Made by a program: the position numbers and the translations under genes. Positions 1 to 8,643 of a stretch of 64,000 nt of DNA are shown one piece after another. Location: positions 62,001-126,000 of the forward strand of contig NZ_PFXK01000006.1 of NCBI RefSeq assembly GCF_002812955.1, given 5' to 3'. Within the stretch, counting starts at the first letter, position 1; every line of letters starts with the position of its first letter. The notes below the pieces were generated by a model that did not search any database, had not been told where the DNA came from, and saw only the letters and a list, made by a program, of their open reading frames with translations. This stretch comes from Vibrio sp. HA2012 (GTDB lineage Bacteria; Pseudomonadota; Gammaproteobacteria; Enterobacterales; Vibrionaceae).

Positions 1-1
1 T

Positions 2-889
2 GCGTTTGGCGTGATGCTGAACGACAAATCCACCTCTGCGATTACTGCAACCACTTATGTACAGATGATGCCGCATACCACAGCAGTTAATGTCGGTTTA
101 TTTTTTGGTTTAAGAGGACGGGTGATCCCGACCAGCAGTGCATGTACTTCCGGCAGTCAGGCTATCGGTTATGCTTATGAGGCCATCAAACATGGTTATC
201 AGACCGTTATGGTTGCCGGTGGCGCGGAAGAGTTGTGTCCGACTGAATCCGCGGTATTTGATACCTTATTTGCGACCAGTCTGAAAAACGATGATCCGAA
301 ATCTACCCCTCGTCCTTACGACAAGGATCGGGACGGTCTGGTTATCGGTGAGGGAGCCGGGACTCTGGTGCTGGAAGAATACGAACACGCCAAAGCGCGC
401 GGGGCGCATATCTACGCGGAACTGGTGGGCTTTGCCAGTAACTGCGATGCAGCTCATGTGACTCAGCCGCAGAAGGAAACCATGCAGCTGTGTATGGAAA
501 TGGCCCTGAAAGATGCGAACCTTACCCCTGAGAGTATCGGCTATATCTCAGCTCACGGTACGGCGACGGATAAAGGCGATATCGCAGAAAGTAACGCAAC
601 AGCCAATATCTTTGGTCAGAGTGCACCGATCAGCTCACTGAAAAGTTATTTCGGGCACACACTTGGAGCGTGCGGCGCGGTTGAAGCATGGTTAAGTATT
701 GAGATGATGAACCATAACTGGTTCAGCCCGACGCTTAATCTGGAGAACCTTGACGAGCAATGTGGTGCTCTGGATTACATTACCGGCAGTGGTAGAGAGA
801 TCGAGTGTGACTATATCATGAGCAATAACTTTGCTTTCGGAGGTATTAACACCTCACTTATTTTTCAAAAATATAAACAAAACAGGTAA
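2..889 (+). CDS. beta-ketoacyl-ACP synthase, C-terminal part (5' end outside window)
   Basis: Condensing enzyme of the FabF/KAS II type, which joins malonyl-ACP to an acyl-ACP with loss of CO2. The reading frame is open to the first base of the window, so the N-terminus is missing. The visible part holds the nucleophile Cys in SSACTSGSQA, the first catalytic His in HGTATDKGD and the second in FGHTLGACGA, so the Cys-His-His triad is complete. A lipoprotein gene follows 8 bases after the stop. A ketosynthase beside an envelope lipoprotein, outside a fab operon, resembles the end of an aryl-polyene (APE) type cluster, but the upstream genes that would show this are not in the window. Family call is firm; pathway is inference. 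Confidence 0.85.
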   Translation, partial: AFGVMLNDKSTSAITATTYVQMMPHTTAVNVGLFFGLRGRVIPTSSACTSGSQAIGYAYEAIKHGYQTVMVAGGAEELCPTESAVFDTLFATSLKNDDPKSTPRPYDKDRDGLVIGEGAGTLVLEEYEHAKARGAHIYAELVGFASNCDAAHVTQPQKETMQLCMEMALKDANLTPESIGYISAHGTATDKGDIAESNATANIFGQSAPISSLKSYFGHTLGACGAVEAWLSIEMMNHNWFSPTLNLENLDEQCGALDYITGSGREIECDYIMSNNFAFGGINTSLIFQKYKQNR

Positions 890-897
890 AAAGTTGT

Positions 898-1518
898 ATG
901 AAAACATTAGTTAAGTGGTTGTTTGTTGGTTTTACTGGTCTGTATCTGGCTGGTTGTGCAAGCGTTCTGACAGTGGAGCAGTCTTCTCCGGAAGTCAATA
1001 TGTCGCCGGAGTTAAAAGCGTTATCTGTTGCTGTTGTGGATTCTCGTCCGTATGTTGTTAACAAAGATAAGTCACCTGCGTTTGAAGGTATTATCCGTAG
1101 TGGGCTAGGTATTCCGTATAGTTATAACACACCGACACAAGAGCCAATGGCGGTTTACCTTGGTAATCGGATTAGTCACGGTATCAGGAAAAATGGTGTT
1201 GAGGTATCGGTCTATTCAACAACAGCCGGTATGCCGTTGAAAGAGGTGTTTGAGAATGTTGCCAGCTACGGAAAAACCGCTGTTGTCATCAACCTGAATG
1301 AATGGAAATATGATTCACATCCTTTTTCTGATTCATCATGGTATGACATGGATGTTTATGTGATTGATAAAAATGCGGAGCAACTTGCATATAAAAAATT
1401 CTCTGGTGAAGAAGATATTCCAGGCAGCGGTATCGTAAACGAAATGCTGTTGCTATATAAAAATCGTTTCGAGCAGGTTTTCTCTGATCCGGAAATCCGT
1501 AATGCATTAAGCCATTAA
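898..1518 (+). CDS. putative outer-membrane lipoprotein
   Basis: Protein of 206 residues with a classic type II signal peptide: charged MKTLVK, a hydrophobic run, then the lipobox LAGC near residues 17-20. It is therefore expected to be lipid-modified at that Cys. The residue after the Cys is Ala, not Asp, which favours the outer membrane. The mature part has no domain I can name; a VAVVDSRPYV strand resembles the start of YajG-like lipoproteins. It starts 8 bases after the ketosynthase stop and is followed by a strong terminator, so the two form the end of one operon. Function unknown. Confidence 0.7.
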   Translation: MKTLVKWLFVGFTGLYLAGCASVLTVEQSSPEVNMSPELKALSVAVVDSRPYVVNKDKSPAFEGIIRSGLGIPYSYNTPTQEPMAVYLGNRISHGIRKNGVEVSVYSTTAGMPLKEVFENVASYGKTAVVINLNEWKYDSHPFSDSSWYDMDVYVIDKNAEQLAYKKFSGEEDIPGSGIVNEMLLLYKNRFEQVFSDPEIRNALSH

Positions 1519-1539
1519 TCGATAGCGTATAAAAAGAAG

Positions 1540-1574
1540 AAGGTCTGGTAATGATTGATTATCAGACCTTTTTT
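1540..1574. terminator. bidirectional rho-independent terminator
   Basis: Thirteen-base-pair stem (AAGGTCTGGTAAT with ATTATCAGACCTT, one G-T wobble), loop GATTG, followed by a T run on the + strand and an A run before it. It lies between the convergent lipoprotein and PhoH-type genes and can serve both. Confidence 0.9.
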
Positions 1575-1581
1575 AATATCG

Positions 1582-2964
1582 TTATAAATTCTCTTCCGCA
1601 AATTCAGCCAAACGGCTTCTTACTACCCCGTTCAGGTGGATATTGGCACTGCCTTCGAAGTTCTTAAACCGCTCTACCATATAAGTCAGACCGGAAGTGA
1701 CCGGAGTCAGGTATGGAGAGTCGATCTGAGCCAGATTGCCGGAACAGACTAGCTTGGTACCCTCGCCGCAGCGGGTGATGATGGTCTTGATTTGTGAAGC
1801 GGTCAGGTTCTGGCATTCATCAAGTAGCACAAAGGCGTTCTGAATGGAGCGGCCACGCATAAAGTTAATCGACTTAAACTGAATATTCGCTTTATCACAG
1901 ATATATTTTAGCGAGCCTTCAGTGCAGTGATCGTTTTTATGCAGAGCTTCCAGTGTGTCGGTGACTGCGGCCAGCCAGGGCATCATCTTTTCTTCCTCAC
2001 TGCCGGGCAGGAAGCCGATGGATTCTCCAATATCCGGTGTGTTGCGGGTAACAATGATTTTATCGAACATTTTCTTTTCGATGGATTGTTCCAAAGCTGT
2101 TGCCATAGCCAATAGGGTTTTACCGCTGCCTGCGGCACCAGTCAGGATCACCAGATCGATTTTCGGATCCAATAAGGCATCAATAGCCATGGCCTGATAG
2201 ATATTCTTCGGCCGTATATCCCATGCCTGACGGCTCATAATCCGTTCCCGGCTCAGGTCACGGATCTGCAGTGTGTCGTTGTCGTTATCGATATAGCCCA
2301 CACGTCCGGCGAAATCACTTTCTTCATCAATAAGATACTGATTGATAAAAGCCGGAGCCAGTGAAGATTTGTTCAAGGTATGGAAGGTTTTACCATCTAG
2401 GCTCTGAGTATCTACCCGGTCGATAGACTGCCAAAAGTCACCTTCATAGGTGTGGAATCCTTTCGTCAGGTAGCGCACATCATCAATTAACTGGTCGGTA
2501 CGATAGTCTTCTACAAAACGAACTCCGGCTCCTTTGGCTCTCAGGCGCATGTTGATGTCTTTGGTGACAAGAACGACTTCCCGTGGGGAGCGGCGGTTCT
2601 GTATATAAAGTACAGCATTCAGAATTCGGTTATCCCCGGCTTTGTCGGCAAATGCTCTGACCGTTTCCTGCAATTCAAAATCGGCCAGAATTGCAATACT
2701 GCCGGTTGTATTGTGATCCTTATTTAATGGGATACCCTCAGAAATTTCGTCTGGCGTGGCATCGCGGAAGATGTCTTCCAGTGCACGGATAGCAACGCGA
2801 GCATCACGGGCGACATCTCGTTTACTGTCTTTAATTCTGTCGAGTTCTTCAAGGACGGTCATCGGGATGACCACATCGTGTTCCTGAAAGGAGTAGATTG
2901 CGAAAGGTTCGTGTAGCAGGATGTTCGTATCTAACACAAAGATTTTCCGGTCGGTATCGCCCAT
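1582..2964 (-). CDS. PhoH-family PIN-domain ATPase
   Basis: Two-domain protein of about 460 residues. The N-terminal PIN nuclease-like domain begins FVLDTNILLHEP, with acidic metal-binding residues. The C-terminal PhoH domain is a P-loop ATPase with Walker A GAAGSGKTLLA and Walker B FVLLDECQNL. This PhoH2/YlaK layout is associated with ATP-dependent RNA unwinding and cleavage; the cellular role in Vibrio is not established. I chose the ATG that gives MGDTDRK because AAGGAG sits at good spacing before it; a start 14 codons upstream lacks such a site. It is transcribed alone, convergent with the lipoprotein gene. Confidence 0.88.
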   Translation of the reverse strand: MGDTDRKIFVLDTNILLHEPFAIYSFQEHDVVIPMTVLEELDRIKDSKRDVARDARVAIRALEDIFRDATPDEISEGIPLNKDHNTTGSIAILADFELQETVRAFADKAGDNRILNAVLYIQNRRSPREVVLVTKDINMRLRAKGAGVRFVEDYRTDQLIDDVRYLTKGFHTYEGDFWQSIDRVDTQSLDGKTFHTLNKSSLAPAFINQYLIDEESDFAGRVGYIDNDNDTLQIRDLSRERIMSRQAWDIRPKNIYQAMAIDALLDPKIDLVILTGAAGSGKTLLAMATALEQSIEKKMFDKIIVTRNTPDIGESIGFLPGSEEEKMMPWLAAVTDTLEALHKNDHCTEGSLKYICDKANIQFKSINFMRGRSIQNAFVLLDECQNLTASQIKTIITRCGEGTKLVCSGNLAQIDSPYLTPVTSGLTYMVERFKNFEGSANIHLNGVVRSRLAEFAEENL

Positions 2965-3250
2965 AAGCGTCTCCTTTTGATCCGCACAGTGCGGCAGAGT
3001 TTTCATTAGATAGCCGATTTAGTACTCTTTAATCAGTACCTAACCCAATATCTAGATGTCTCATACCTTGTTTACCGTTTTATTTCAGTTTCCGGTTAAA
3101 GAAAAAAAATGGCAAAAACCTCCTGTTTTACACGTGATCTCTGTTACTGCATCGAGTAAGATTAGCGCCCCTTTAAACCGAGACATTTTCTGACTTCGGT
3201 ACAATACTTACATAGATACTTACCACCCCAACCAAGAGGTACTCACCCCT

Positions 3251-6160
3251 ATGACATTTGCTTTGGGACAACGCTGGATCAGCGATACAGAGAGCGATTT
3301 AGGACTAGGAACTGTTGTTGCAATGGATGCAAGAACCGTCACCCTGATGTTTGCGGCATCAGAAGAAAACCGTTTATATTCACGAACGGATGCTCCGGTG
3401 ACTCGGGTGATATTTAATGTCGGGGATGTGGTAGAAAGTCAGGATGGCTGGTCACTGAAAGTAACAGAGATCCTTGAGGAAGATGGATTATACACCTACG
3501 TGGGTATCCGTACAGATACCGAAGAAGAACATATAGTACTGCGGGAAATCTTCCTCAGTAATCAGATCCGCTTTAATAAACCTCAGGATAAGTTATTTGC
3601 CGGTCAGGTGGATCGTATGGACAACTTTGTACTGCGCTATCGTGCGCTGCAGAACCAGTATCAGCAGCACAGAAGTCCGATGCGTGGTTTATGTGGTATG
3701 CGCGCCGGTTTGATCCCGCATCAGTTATTTATCGCCCATGAAGTTGGTCGCCGTTATGCGCCGCGTGTACTGCTGGCTGATGAGGTGGGTCTGGGTAAGA
3801 CGATTGAAGCCGGTATGATTATTCATCAGCAGGTATTGTCTGGCCGGGCTGAACGTATCCTTATTGTGGTACCTGAAACTCTGCAACATCAATGGCTGGT
3901 GGAGATGATGCGTCGTTTTAATCTGCATTTCTCTATCTTTGACGAAGAGCGCTGCGTGGAAGCGTATGCCGAAGCGGATAATCCGTTTGATACTGCGCAA
4001 TATGTGCTCTGTTCACTAAATTTTATCCGTAAAAGCAAGAAGCGTTATGAACAGGCTCTGGAAGCTGAATGGGATCTGCTGGTGGTGGATGAAGCTCACC
4101 ATCTGGAGTGGAGCCCTGAAAAACCAAGTCGCCAGTATCAGGTGATTGAAGGACTGGCAGAAAGAACGCCGGGTGTATTGTTACTGACAGCAACACCGGA
4201 ACAACTGGGGCATGAGAGTCACTTTGCCCGTTTGCGTCTGCTGGATCCGGATCGTTTCTATGCTTATGAAGCCTTTGTAAAAGAAGAGCAGCAGTATGCA
4301 CCGGTTGCTGATGCTGTATCTTCATTGTTTTCCGGTACGAAACTGACGAATGATGAGAAGAATCTGATCACCGAATTATTGTCTGAGCAGGATGTTGAGC
4401 CCCTGTTCCGTGTTATCGAAAGTAATGTTGGTGAAGAAGATAAAGCACAAGCCCGTCATGAACTGATTGATAACCTGATGGATCGTCATGGTACTGGTCG
4501 GGTACTGTTCCGTAATACCCGGGCGGCGATAAAAGGTTTTCCTGAGCGTAATGTACATCTGCTGCCGATGGGTATTCCTCCTCAGTACACAACGGCTATG
4601 CGGGTTGCCGGCATGCTGGGCGGCAAAATGCCGGCTGAAGCCCGGGCGATGAAGATGTTGTATCCGGAAGAGATTTTTCAGGAGTTTGAAGGTGACGCCG
4701 GTTCATGGTGGCAATTCGATCCCCGGGTTGACTGGCTGATCGAAAAAGTGAAAGAGAAGCGTAGTGAGAAGATCCTGGTGATTGCCTCCCGTTCTGCAAC
4801 GGCATTGCAGCTGGAGCAGGCGCTTAGAGAGCGAGAAGGTATCCGCGCTACAGTATTCCATGAAGGAATGTCTATTCTGGAACGTGACAAGGCGGCGGCT
4901 TATTTTGCTCAGGAAGAGGGCGGTGCTCAGGTGTTGCTCTGTTCAGAAATAGGCTCAGAAGGACGTAATTTTCAATTCGCTAATCAGCTGGTTATGTTTG
5001 ATCTGCCATTTAATCCTGACTTGCTGGAACAGCGTATTGGTCGTTTGGATCGGATTGGACAACTGCGTGATATTGATGTGCATATCCCGTACCTGAAGGG
5101 GACGTCTCAGGCTATTCTTGCCCGCTGGTTTAATGAAGGGTTGAACGCCTTTGCAGAAACCTGCCCGACTGGGCGAGCTGTGTACGATAAGTTTTCCACA
5201 ACGCTGATAGAGATGCTGGCAGCTAGTGATGAGCATGGTCTGGATGAGGTTATTGACGCTTCGGCAAAACTGAACCGGGAACTGAAACATCAACTGGAAC
5301 AGGGGCGGGATCGCTTGCTGGAAATGCATTCTAATGGTGGTAAAGAAGCAGAGAAGATTGTAGAAACAGTAGCGGCTACCGATGGTGATACTAACTTGGT
5401 TACCTTTGCCCTGAGTCTGTTTGATACCATTGGGCTGAATCAGGATGATAAAGGTGAAAATGCATTGGTGGTAACGCCATCTGAACATATGCTGGTGCCG
5501 AATTATCCGGGACTGCCGTATGAGGGCGCCACCATCACCTTTGACCGTGATACGGCACTTTCCCGTGAGGATATGCATTTTATCAGTTGGGAGCACCCGA
5601 TGATTCAGGGGGGGATTGACCTGCTTCTGAGTGAAGGTGTGGGTACGTCTGCTGTTTCTTTGCTGAAGAACAAGGCATTGCCGGTAGGCACTATCCTGTT
5701 GGAGATGGTGTATCTGGTGGATGCTCAGGCTCCGAAACGCAGCGGTATCAGCCGTTTTCTGCCACAGACACCTATTCGTCTGATGATGGATGCCAGGGGA
5801 AATGATCTGGCTGAACAGGTTGAATTTGAAAGCTTTAACCGTCAGCTTAGCCCTGTGGGACGACATATTGCAGCAAAACTGGTTGGTTCGGTACAGAAAG
5901 AAGTACATAGCTTGATTGAGGCGGCAGACGCCAGTGTTGAGCCGAAGCTGCAGGCTGTACGTCAGCAGGCCCAGCAGGATATGCAAGCTAGCCTGAACAG
6001 TGAACTGGAACGTCTGCAGGCGCTGAAAGCTGTCAACCCGAATATTCGAGAGGAAGAACTGGAAGTGATTGAGAATCAGATCAAAGAGCTGAGTGGCTAT
6101 ATCGGCAAGGCTCAGATCCAATTGGATTCACTGCGTCTGATTGTGGTGAGTCATAATTGA
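3251..6160 (+). CDS. rapA: RNA polymerase-associated ATPase RapA (HepA)
   Basis: Swi2/Snf2-type translocase that binds RNA polymerase and helps recycle it after termination. At 969 residues it matches the usual length. The N-terminal quarter holds the two Tudor-like domains. The ATPase core has Walker A ([12 protein letters not shown], about residue 177), motif II VVDEAHH (about 280), motif [11 protein letters not shown] and motif [14 protein letters not shown]. The C-terminal third is rich in Gln, Glu and Leu and is probably coiled coil. rluA starts 4 bases after the stop, the same order as in E. coli, so the two are co-transcribed. Confidence 0.97.
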   Translation: MTFALGQRWISDTESDLGLGTVVAMDARTVTLMFAASEENRLYSRTDAPVTRVIFNVGDVVESQDGWSLKVTEILEEDGLYTYVGIRTDTEEEHIVLREIFLSNQIRFNKPQDKLFAGQVDRMDNFVLRYRALQNQYQQHRSPMRGLCGMRAGLIPHQLFIAHEVGRRYAPRVLLADEVGLGKTIEAGMIIHQQVLSGRAERILIVVPETLQHQWLVEMMRRFNLHFSIFDEERCVEAYAEADNPFDTAQYVLCSLNFIRKSKKRYEQALEAEWDLLVVDEAHHLEWSPEKPSRQYQVIEGLAERTPGVLLLTATPEQLGHESHFARLRLLDPDRFYAYEAFVKEEQQYAPVADAVSSLFSGTKLTNDEKNLITELLSEQDVEPLFRVIESNVGEEDKAQARHELIDNLMDRHGTGRVLFRNTRAAIKGFPERNVHLLPMGIPPQYTTAMRVAGMLGGKMPAEARAMKMLYPEEIFQEFEGDAGSWWQFDPRVDWLIEKVKEKRSEKILVIASRSATALQLEQALREREGIRATVFHEGMSILERDKAAAYFAQEEGGAQVLLCSEIGSEGRNFQFANQLVMFDLPFNPDLLEQRIGRLDRIGQLRDIDVHIPYLKGTSQAILARWFNEGLNAFAETCPTGRAVYDKFSTTLIEMLAASDEHGLDEVIDASAKLNRELKHQLEQGRDRLLEMHSNGGKEAEKIVETVAATDGDTNLVTFALSLFDTIGLNQDDKGENALVVTPSEHMLVPNYPGLPYEGATITFDRDTALSREDMHFISWEHPMIQGGIDLLLSEGVGTSAVSLLKNKALPVGTILLEMVYLVDAQAPKRSGISRFLPQTPIRLMMDARGNDLAEQVEFESFNRQLSPVGRHIAAKLVGSVQKEVHSLIEAADASVEPKLQAVRQQAQQDMQASLNSELERLQALKAVNPNIREEELEVIENQIKELSGYIGKAQIQLDSLRLIVVSHN

Positions 6161-6164
6161 TCCT

Positions 6165-6902
6165 ATGGCCTTATTAGAATATACCCCACCGACCGATCCC
6201 TGGCTGGATATTACCTATCAGGATGAACATATCCTGATAGCGAATAAACCGGCAGGTTTGCTGTCAGTGCCCGGACGCTTGCCTGAGCATCATGACAGCT
6301 TGTGGAGCAGGGTGGCAGATGAGTTCCCGGAAAGCCAGGTGGTGCATCGTTTGGATATGGCGACATCGGGACTGATGTTATTTGCTTTGAATAAATGGGC
6401 TGAACGGCATCTTAAAAAGCAGTTTCAGTATCGCCTGACCCATAAAATTTATTATGCACGGGTGTGGGGAAGGGTAGAGCCGGATGAGGGACTGATTGAC
6501 TTACCTATTATTTGTGACTGGCCTAACCGCCCAAAGCAGAAGGTCTGTTATGAGCACGGAAAACCGTCTGTGACCCGCTATCAGGTGGTGCAAAGGGAAG
6601 CGCAGACAACAGTGGTTCGATTGTTGCCTGTTACTGGAAGATCGCATCAACTTCGTGTCCATATGCTTGCAATTGGCCACCCGATTGTGGGGGATGAGTT
6701 TTATGCACATCAGGAAGCGCGGGCTTTTTCAGAACGGTTGCAGCTACATTCCGCTGAGTTAAGTTTTTATCATCCGAAAAATGACTGGTTACGTTCCATG
6801 TTTGTTTCCTGTGACTTTTTTCCTGCGATAGAGCCGATGTTAGAAACGCTATATGATCTCCCTTTGAAGCTGCCGGATTATAAAACGTTGCCAAGACCCT
6901 GA
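6165..6902 (+). CDS. rluA: dual-specificity pseudouridine synthase RluA
   Basis: Makes pseudouridine in 23S rRNA (U746) and in several tRNAs (U32). The 245-residue protein has the family signature HRLDMATSGLM, with the catalytic Asp near residue 65, and shows strong similarity to E. coli RluA along its length (LLSVPGRLPEH, DLPIICDWPNRPKQKVCYE, GRSHQLRVHMLAIGHPI). It begins with only a few bases between it and the rapA stop. Confidence 0.95.
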   Translation: MALLEYTPPTDPWLDITYQDEHILIANKPAGLLSVPGRLPEHHDSLWSRVADEFPESQVVHRLDMATSGLMLFALNKWAERHLKKQFQYRLTHKIYYARVWGRVEPDEGLIDLPIICDWPNRPKQKVCYEHGKPSVTRYQVVQREAQTTVVRLLPVTGRSHQLRVHMLAIGHPIVGDEFYAHQEARAFSERLQLHSAELSFYHPKNDWLRSMFVSCDFFPAIEPMLETLYDLPLKLPDYKTLPRP

Positions 6903-6932
6903 AATAAAAGATGACAGAGTGCTGTGCTTGAG

Positions 6933-6962
6933 GTTACAGAACACAAAAGTGTATTCTGTAAT
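6933..6962 (+). terminator. possible weak terminator hairpin after rluA
   Basis: TTACAGAA-CAC pairs with GTG-TA-TTCTGTAA across a short A-rich loop, with a two-base bulge. There is no clear T run after it, so termination is uncertain; it could instead mark the 3' end of the rapA-rluA message. Confidence 0.35.
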
Positions 6963-7016
6963 CTTCAGGACGCTTGCGTCCGCTCTGTATTCTATTATTC
7001 ATAAGGCACGGATAGC

Positions 7017-7979
7017 ATGACTACACCAAAGATCGTTTTCCTTGATCGGATCACCATTCCCGGACACATTAGCATTCCTGAACTCTCTTTTGAGCACAAA
7101 TGGATTAATTATGATCTTACTGCACCGGATGAGGTTGCGGAAAGGATCAAAGATGCGGATATTGTAGTGGCTAACAAAGTGCCTCTGAATGTACAGACGT
7201 TGGCAGGCAATGAAACAGTAAAACTGATTGCACTGACGGCAACCGGATTTAACAACGTCGATATTGCTTACTGCCGGGAACATAATATTGCTGTTACCAA
7301 TATTAGAGGCTATGCATCTCAGTCTGTGCCAGAACATGCGATGGCTATGATATTTACTCTGATGCGCAACCTGCGTGGTTACCAGCAGGATATTGAAGAT
7401 GGTGAGTGGCTGCGTCAGGGGTTGTTCTGTTTCTTTACCCGTTCCATCAATGATATTGCCGGTGCCACAATTGGTATTGTGGGTAGCGGGGAATTGGGGC
7501 AGGCAATGGCGAAGCTGGCCAGAGCTGTTGGTATGAATGTGATCTTTGCTGAACGTAAGGGGTCAGAAACCTGTCGGGAGGGCTACCTGCCGTTTGAAGA
7601 CGTTCTGGCGATTGCTGATGTACTCTCTCTGCATTGCCCGCTGAATAATGACACCTATAACCTTATTTCCGGAGCGGAATTGAAAGCAATGAAACCGAAA
7701 GCTGTGCTGATCAATACCGGACGTGGTGGTCTGGTGGATGAGCAGGCGCTTGTAGATGCATTGATTTCCGGAGAGATAGGCGGGGCCGCTGCAGATGTTT
7801 TTACTCAGGAGCCTGCTGATAAGAGAAATCCTCTGATTGCCCATGCTGGGCTGCCAAACCTTATTCTGACACCGCATGTAGCATGGGGCAGCGATTCAGC
7901 CTTAAACAAAATGATGCAGATATTAGTGGATAATATCGAAGCTTTCCGAGACGGAAAAGAACTGAACAGGGTCGTGTAG
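7017..7979 (+). CDS. D-2-hydroxyacid dehydrogenase (NAD-dependent)
   Basis: Member of the D-isomer-specific 2-hydroxyacid dehydrogenase family (glycerate/hydroxypyruvate reductase-like), 320 residues. The Rossmann nucleotide-binding loop is GIVGSGELGQAMA. The catalytic set is present: Arg in INTGRGGLVDE, Glu in DVFTQEP and His in LTPHVAWGS. The exact substrate cannot be read from sequence; glycerate, hydroxypyruvate and related 2-oxo acids are typical. It stands alone, with its own 114-base upstream region and a very strong terminator after it. Confidence 0.9.
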   Translation: MTTPKIVFLDRITIPGHISIPELSFEHKWINYDLTAPDEVAERIKDADIVVANKVPLNVQTLAGNETVKLIALTATGFNNVDIAYCREHNIAVTNIRGYASQSVPEHAMAMIFTLMRNLRGYQQDIEDGEWLRQGLFCFFTRSINDIAGATIGIVGSGELGQAMAKLARAVGMNVIFAERKGSETCREGYLPFEDVLAIADVLSLHCPLNNDTYNLISGAELKAMKPKAVLINTGRGGLVDEQALVDALISGEIGGAAADVFTQEPADKRNPLIAHAGLPNLILTPHVAWGSDSALNKMMQILVDNIEAFRDGKELNRVV

Positions 7980-7994
7980 AGGGTAAAGAATACA

Positions 7995-8038
7995 AAAATG
8001 CCCGTCATGCCGACTTTTTCCGGCATGACGGGCATTTT
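7995..8038. terminator. strong bidirectional terminator
   Basis: Perfect 18-bp inverted repeat (left arm AAAATGCCCGTCATGCCG) around an 8-base loop, giving A and T runs on both sides. It separates the convergent dehydrogenase and universal stress protein genes. Confidence 0.95.
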
Positions 8039-8071
8039 AAATTATGCGTTCTCTGTTGTTCCTGATGCAGT

Positions 8072-8509
8072 TTAGCCCTGAGGCTTTACAATCAGAACAT
8101 TAATCGGTGATTTCTGTACTACTTTATTTGCGACTGAACCCAACAGCACTTTGTCCATCTTAGAGCGTTTATGGCTTGGCATAATAATCAGATCAGTACC
8201 AAGTTTCGCAGCATACTCAAGAATGATGGCAGAAGGTTTGCCTTCTGCTACATGGGTTTTATACACTACATCAGCACTGATGTGTTTTCGGGCAAACTGA
8301 TCCAGTTGCTTCTTTACATCTTCTTTCATCTGATGAGCGGCATCTTTGGGAAAATAAGTCGCAACCATCGACATATGGATCCCCGGAAGTACATTCAGAA
8401 GATGTACTTCTGCATTGGAATGTTTTGCATGCCATACAGCCAGTTCAACAGCTTTATCTGAAAAGCCTTTATCATTTAAGTCAACAGGAACAAGGATTTG
8501 TTTATACAT
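8072..8509 (-). CDS. universal stress protein (UspA family), TRAP-operon member
   Basis: UspA-type alpha/beta nucleotide-binding protein of 145 residues, from MYKQILVPVDLND to a C-terminal strand INVLIVKP. The ATP-binding signature is present as MPSHKRSKMDKVLLGSVANKVV, matching G-2x-G-9x-G(S/T) only in part. I chose the internal ATG because homologues begin at MYK and the upstream 20 codons look non-coding. It is the last gene of the TAXI-TRAP operon. In Halomonas a similar protein (TeaD) binds ATP and tunes the TeaABC TRAP transporter, so a regulatory role on the neighbouring permease is a fair inference. Confidence 0.88.
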   Translation of the reverse strand: MYKQILVPVDLNDKGFSDKAVELAVWHAKHSNAEVHLLNVLPGIHMSMVATYFPKDAAHQMKEDVKKQLDQFARKHISADVVYKTHVAEGKPSAIILEYAAKLGTDLIIMPSHKRSKMDKVLLGSVANKVVQKSPINVLIVKPQG

Positions 8510-8550
8510 ACTCTTCTTTTCTCCGCTAGGACGGTGGTTTAGCCTGTTCA

Positions 8551-8567
8551 GGCCGGGTATCCCGGCC
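8551..8567. other. GC-rich inverted repeat in TRAP-usp spacer
   Basis: GGCCGGG-tat-CCCGGCC, a perfect 7-bp stem with a 3-base loop, between the fused permease gene and the usp gene. No T run follows, so it is more likely an mRNA processing or stability hairpin than a terminator. A similar GCCGGG/CCCGGC hairpin lies in the MCP-cheR spacer. Confidence 0.6.
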
Positions 8568-8643
8568 ATTCATGACCTGATAATCCTTTTCCGGTTCAGG
8601 TTATTTCTGCCGTATTGCTAAGGGACTGCAGAGATAACGGTAT

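Noticed and set aside
4955..6121. Long open frame on the minus strand (388 codons)
   Set aside because: It lies wholly inside rapA in antisense, has an unlikely amino-acid make-up and no ribosome site.
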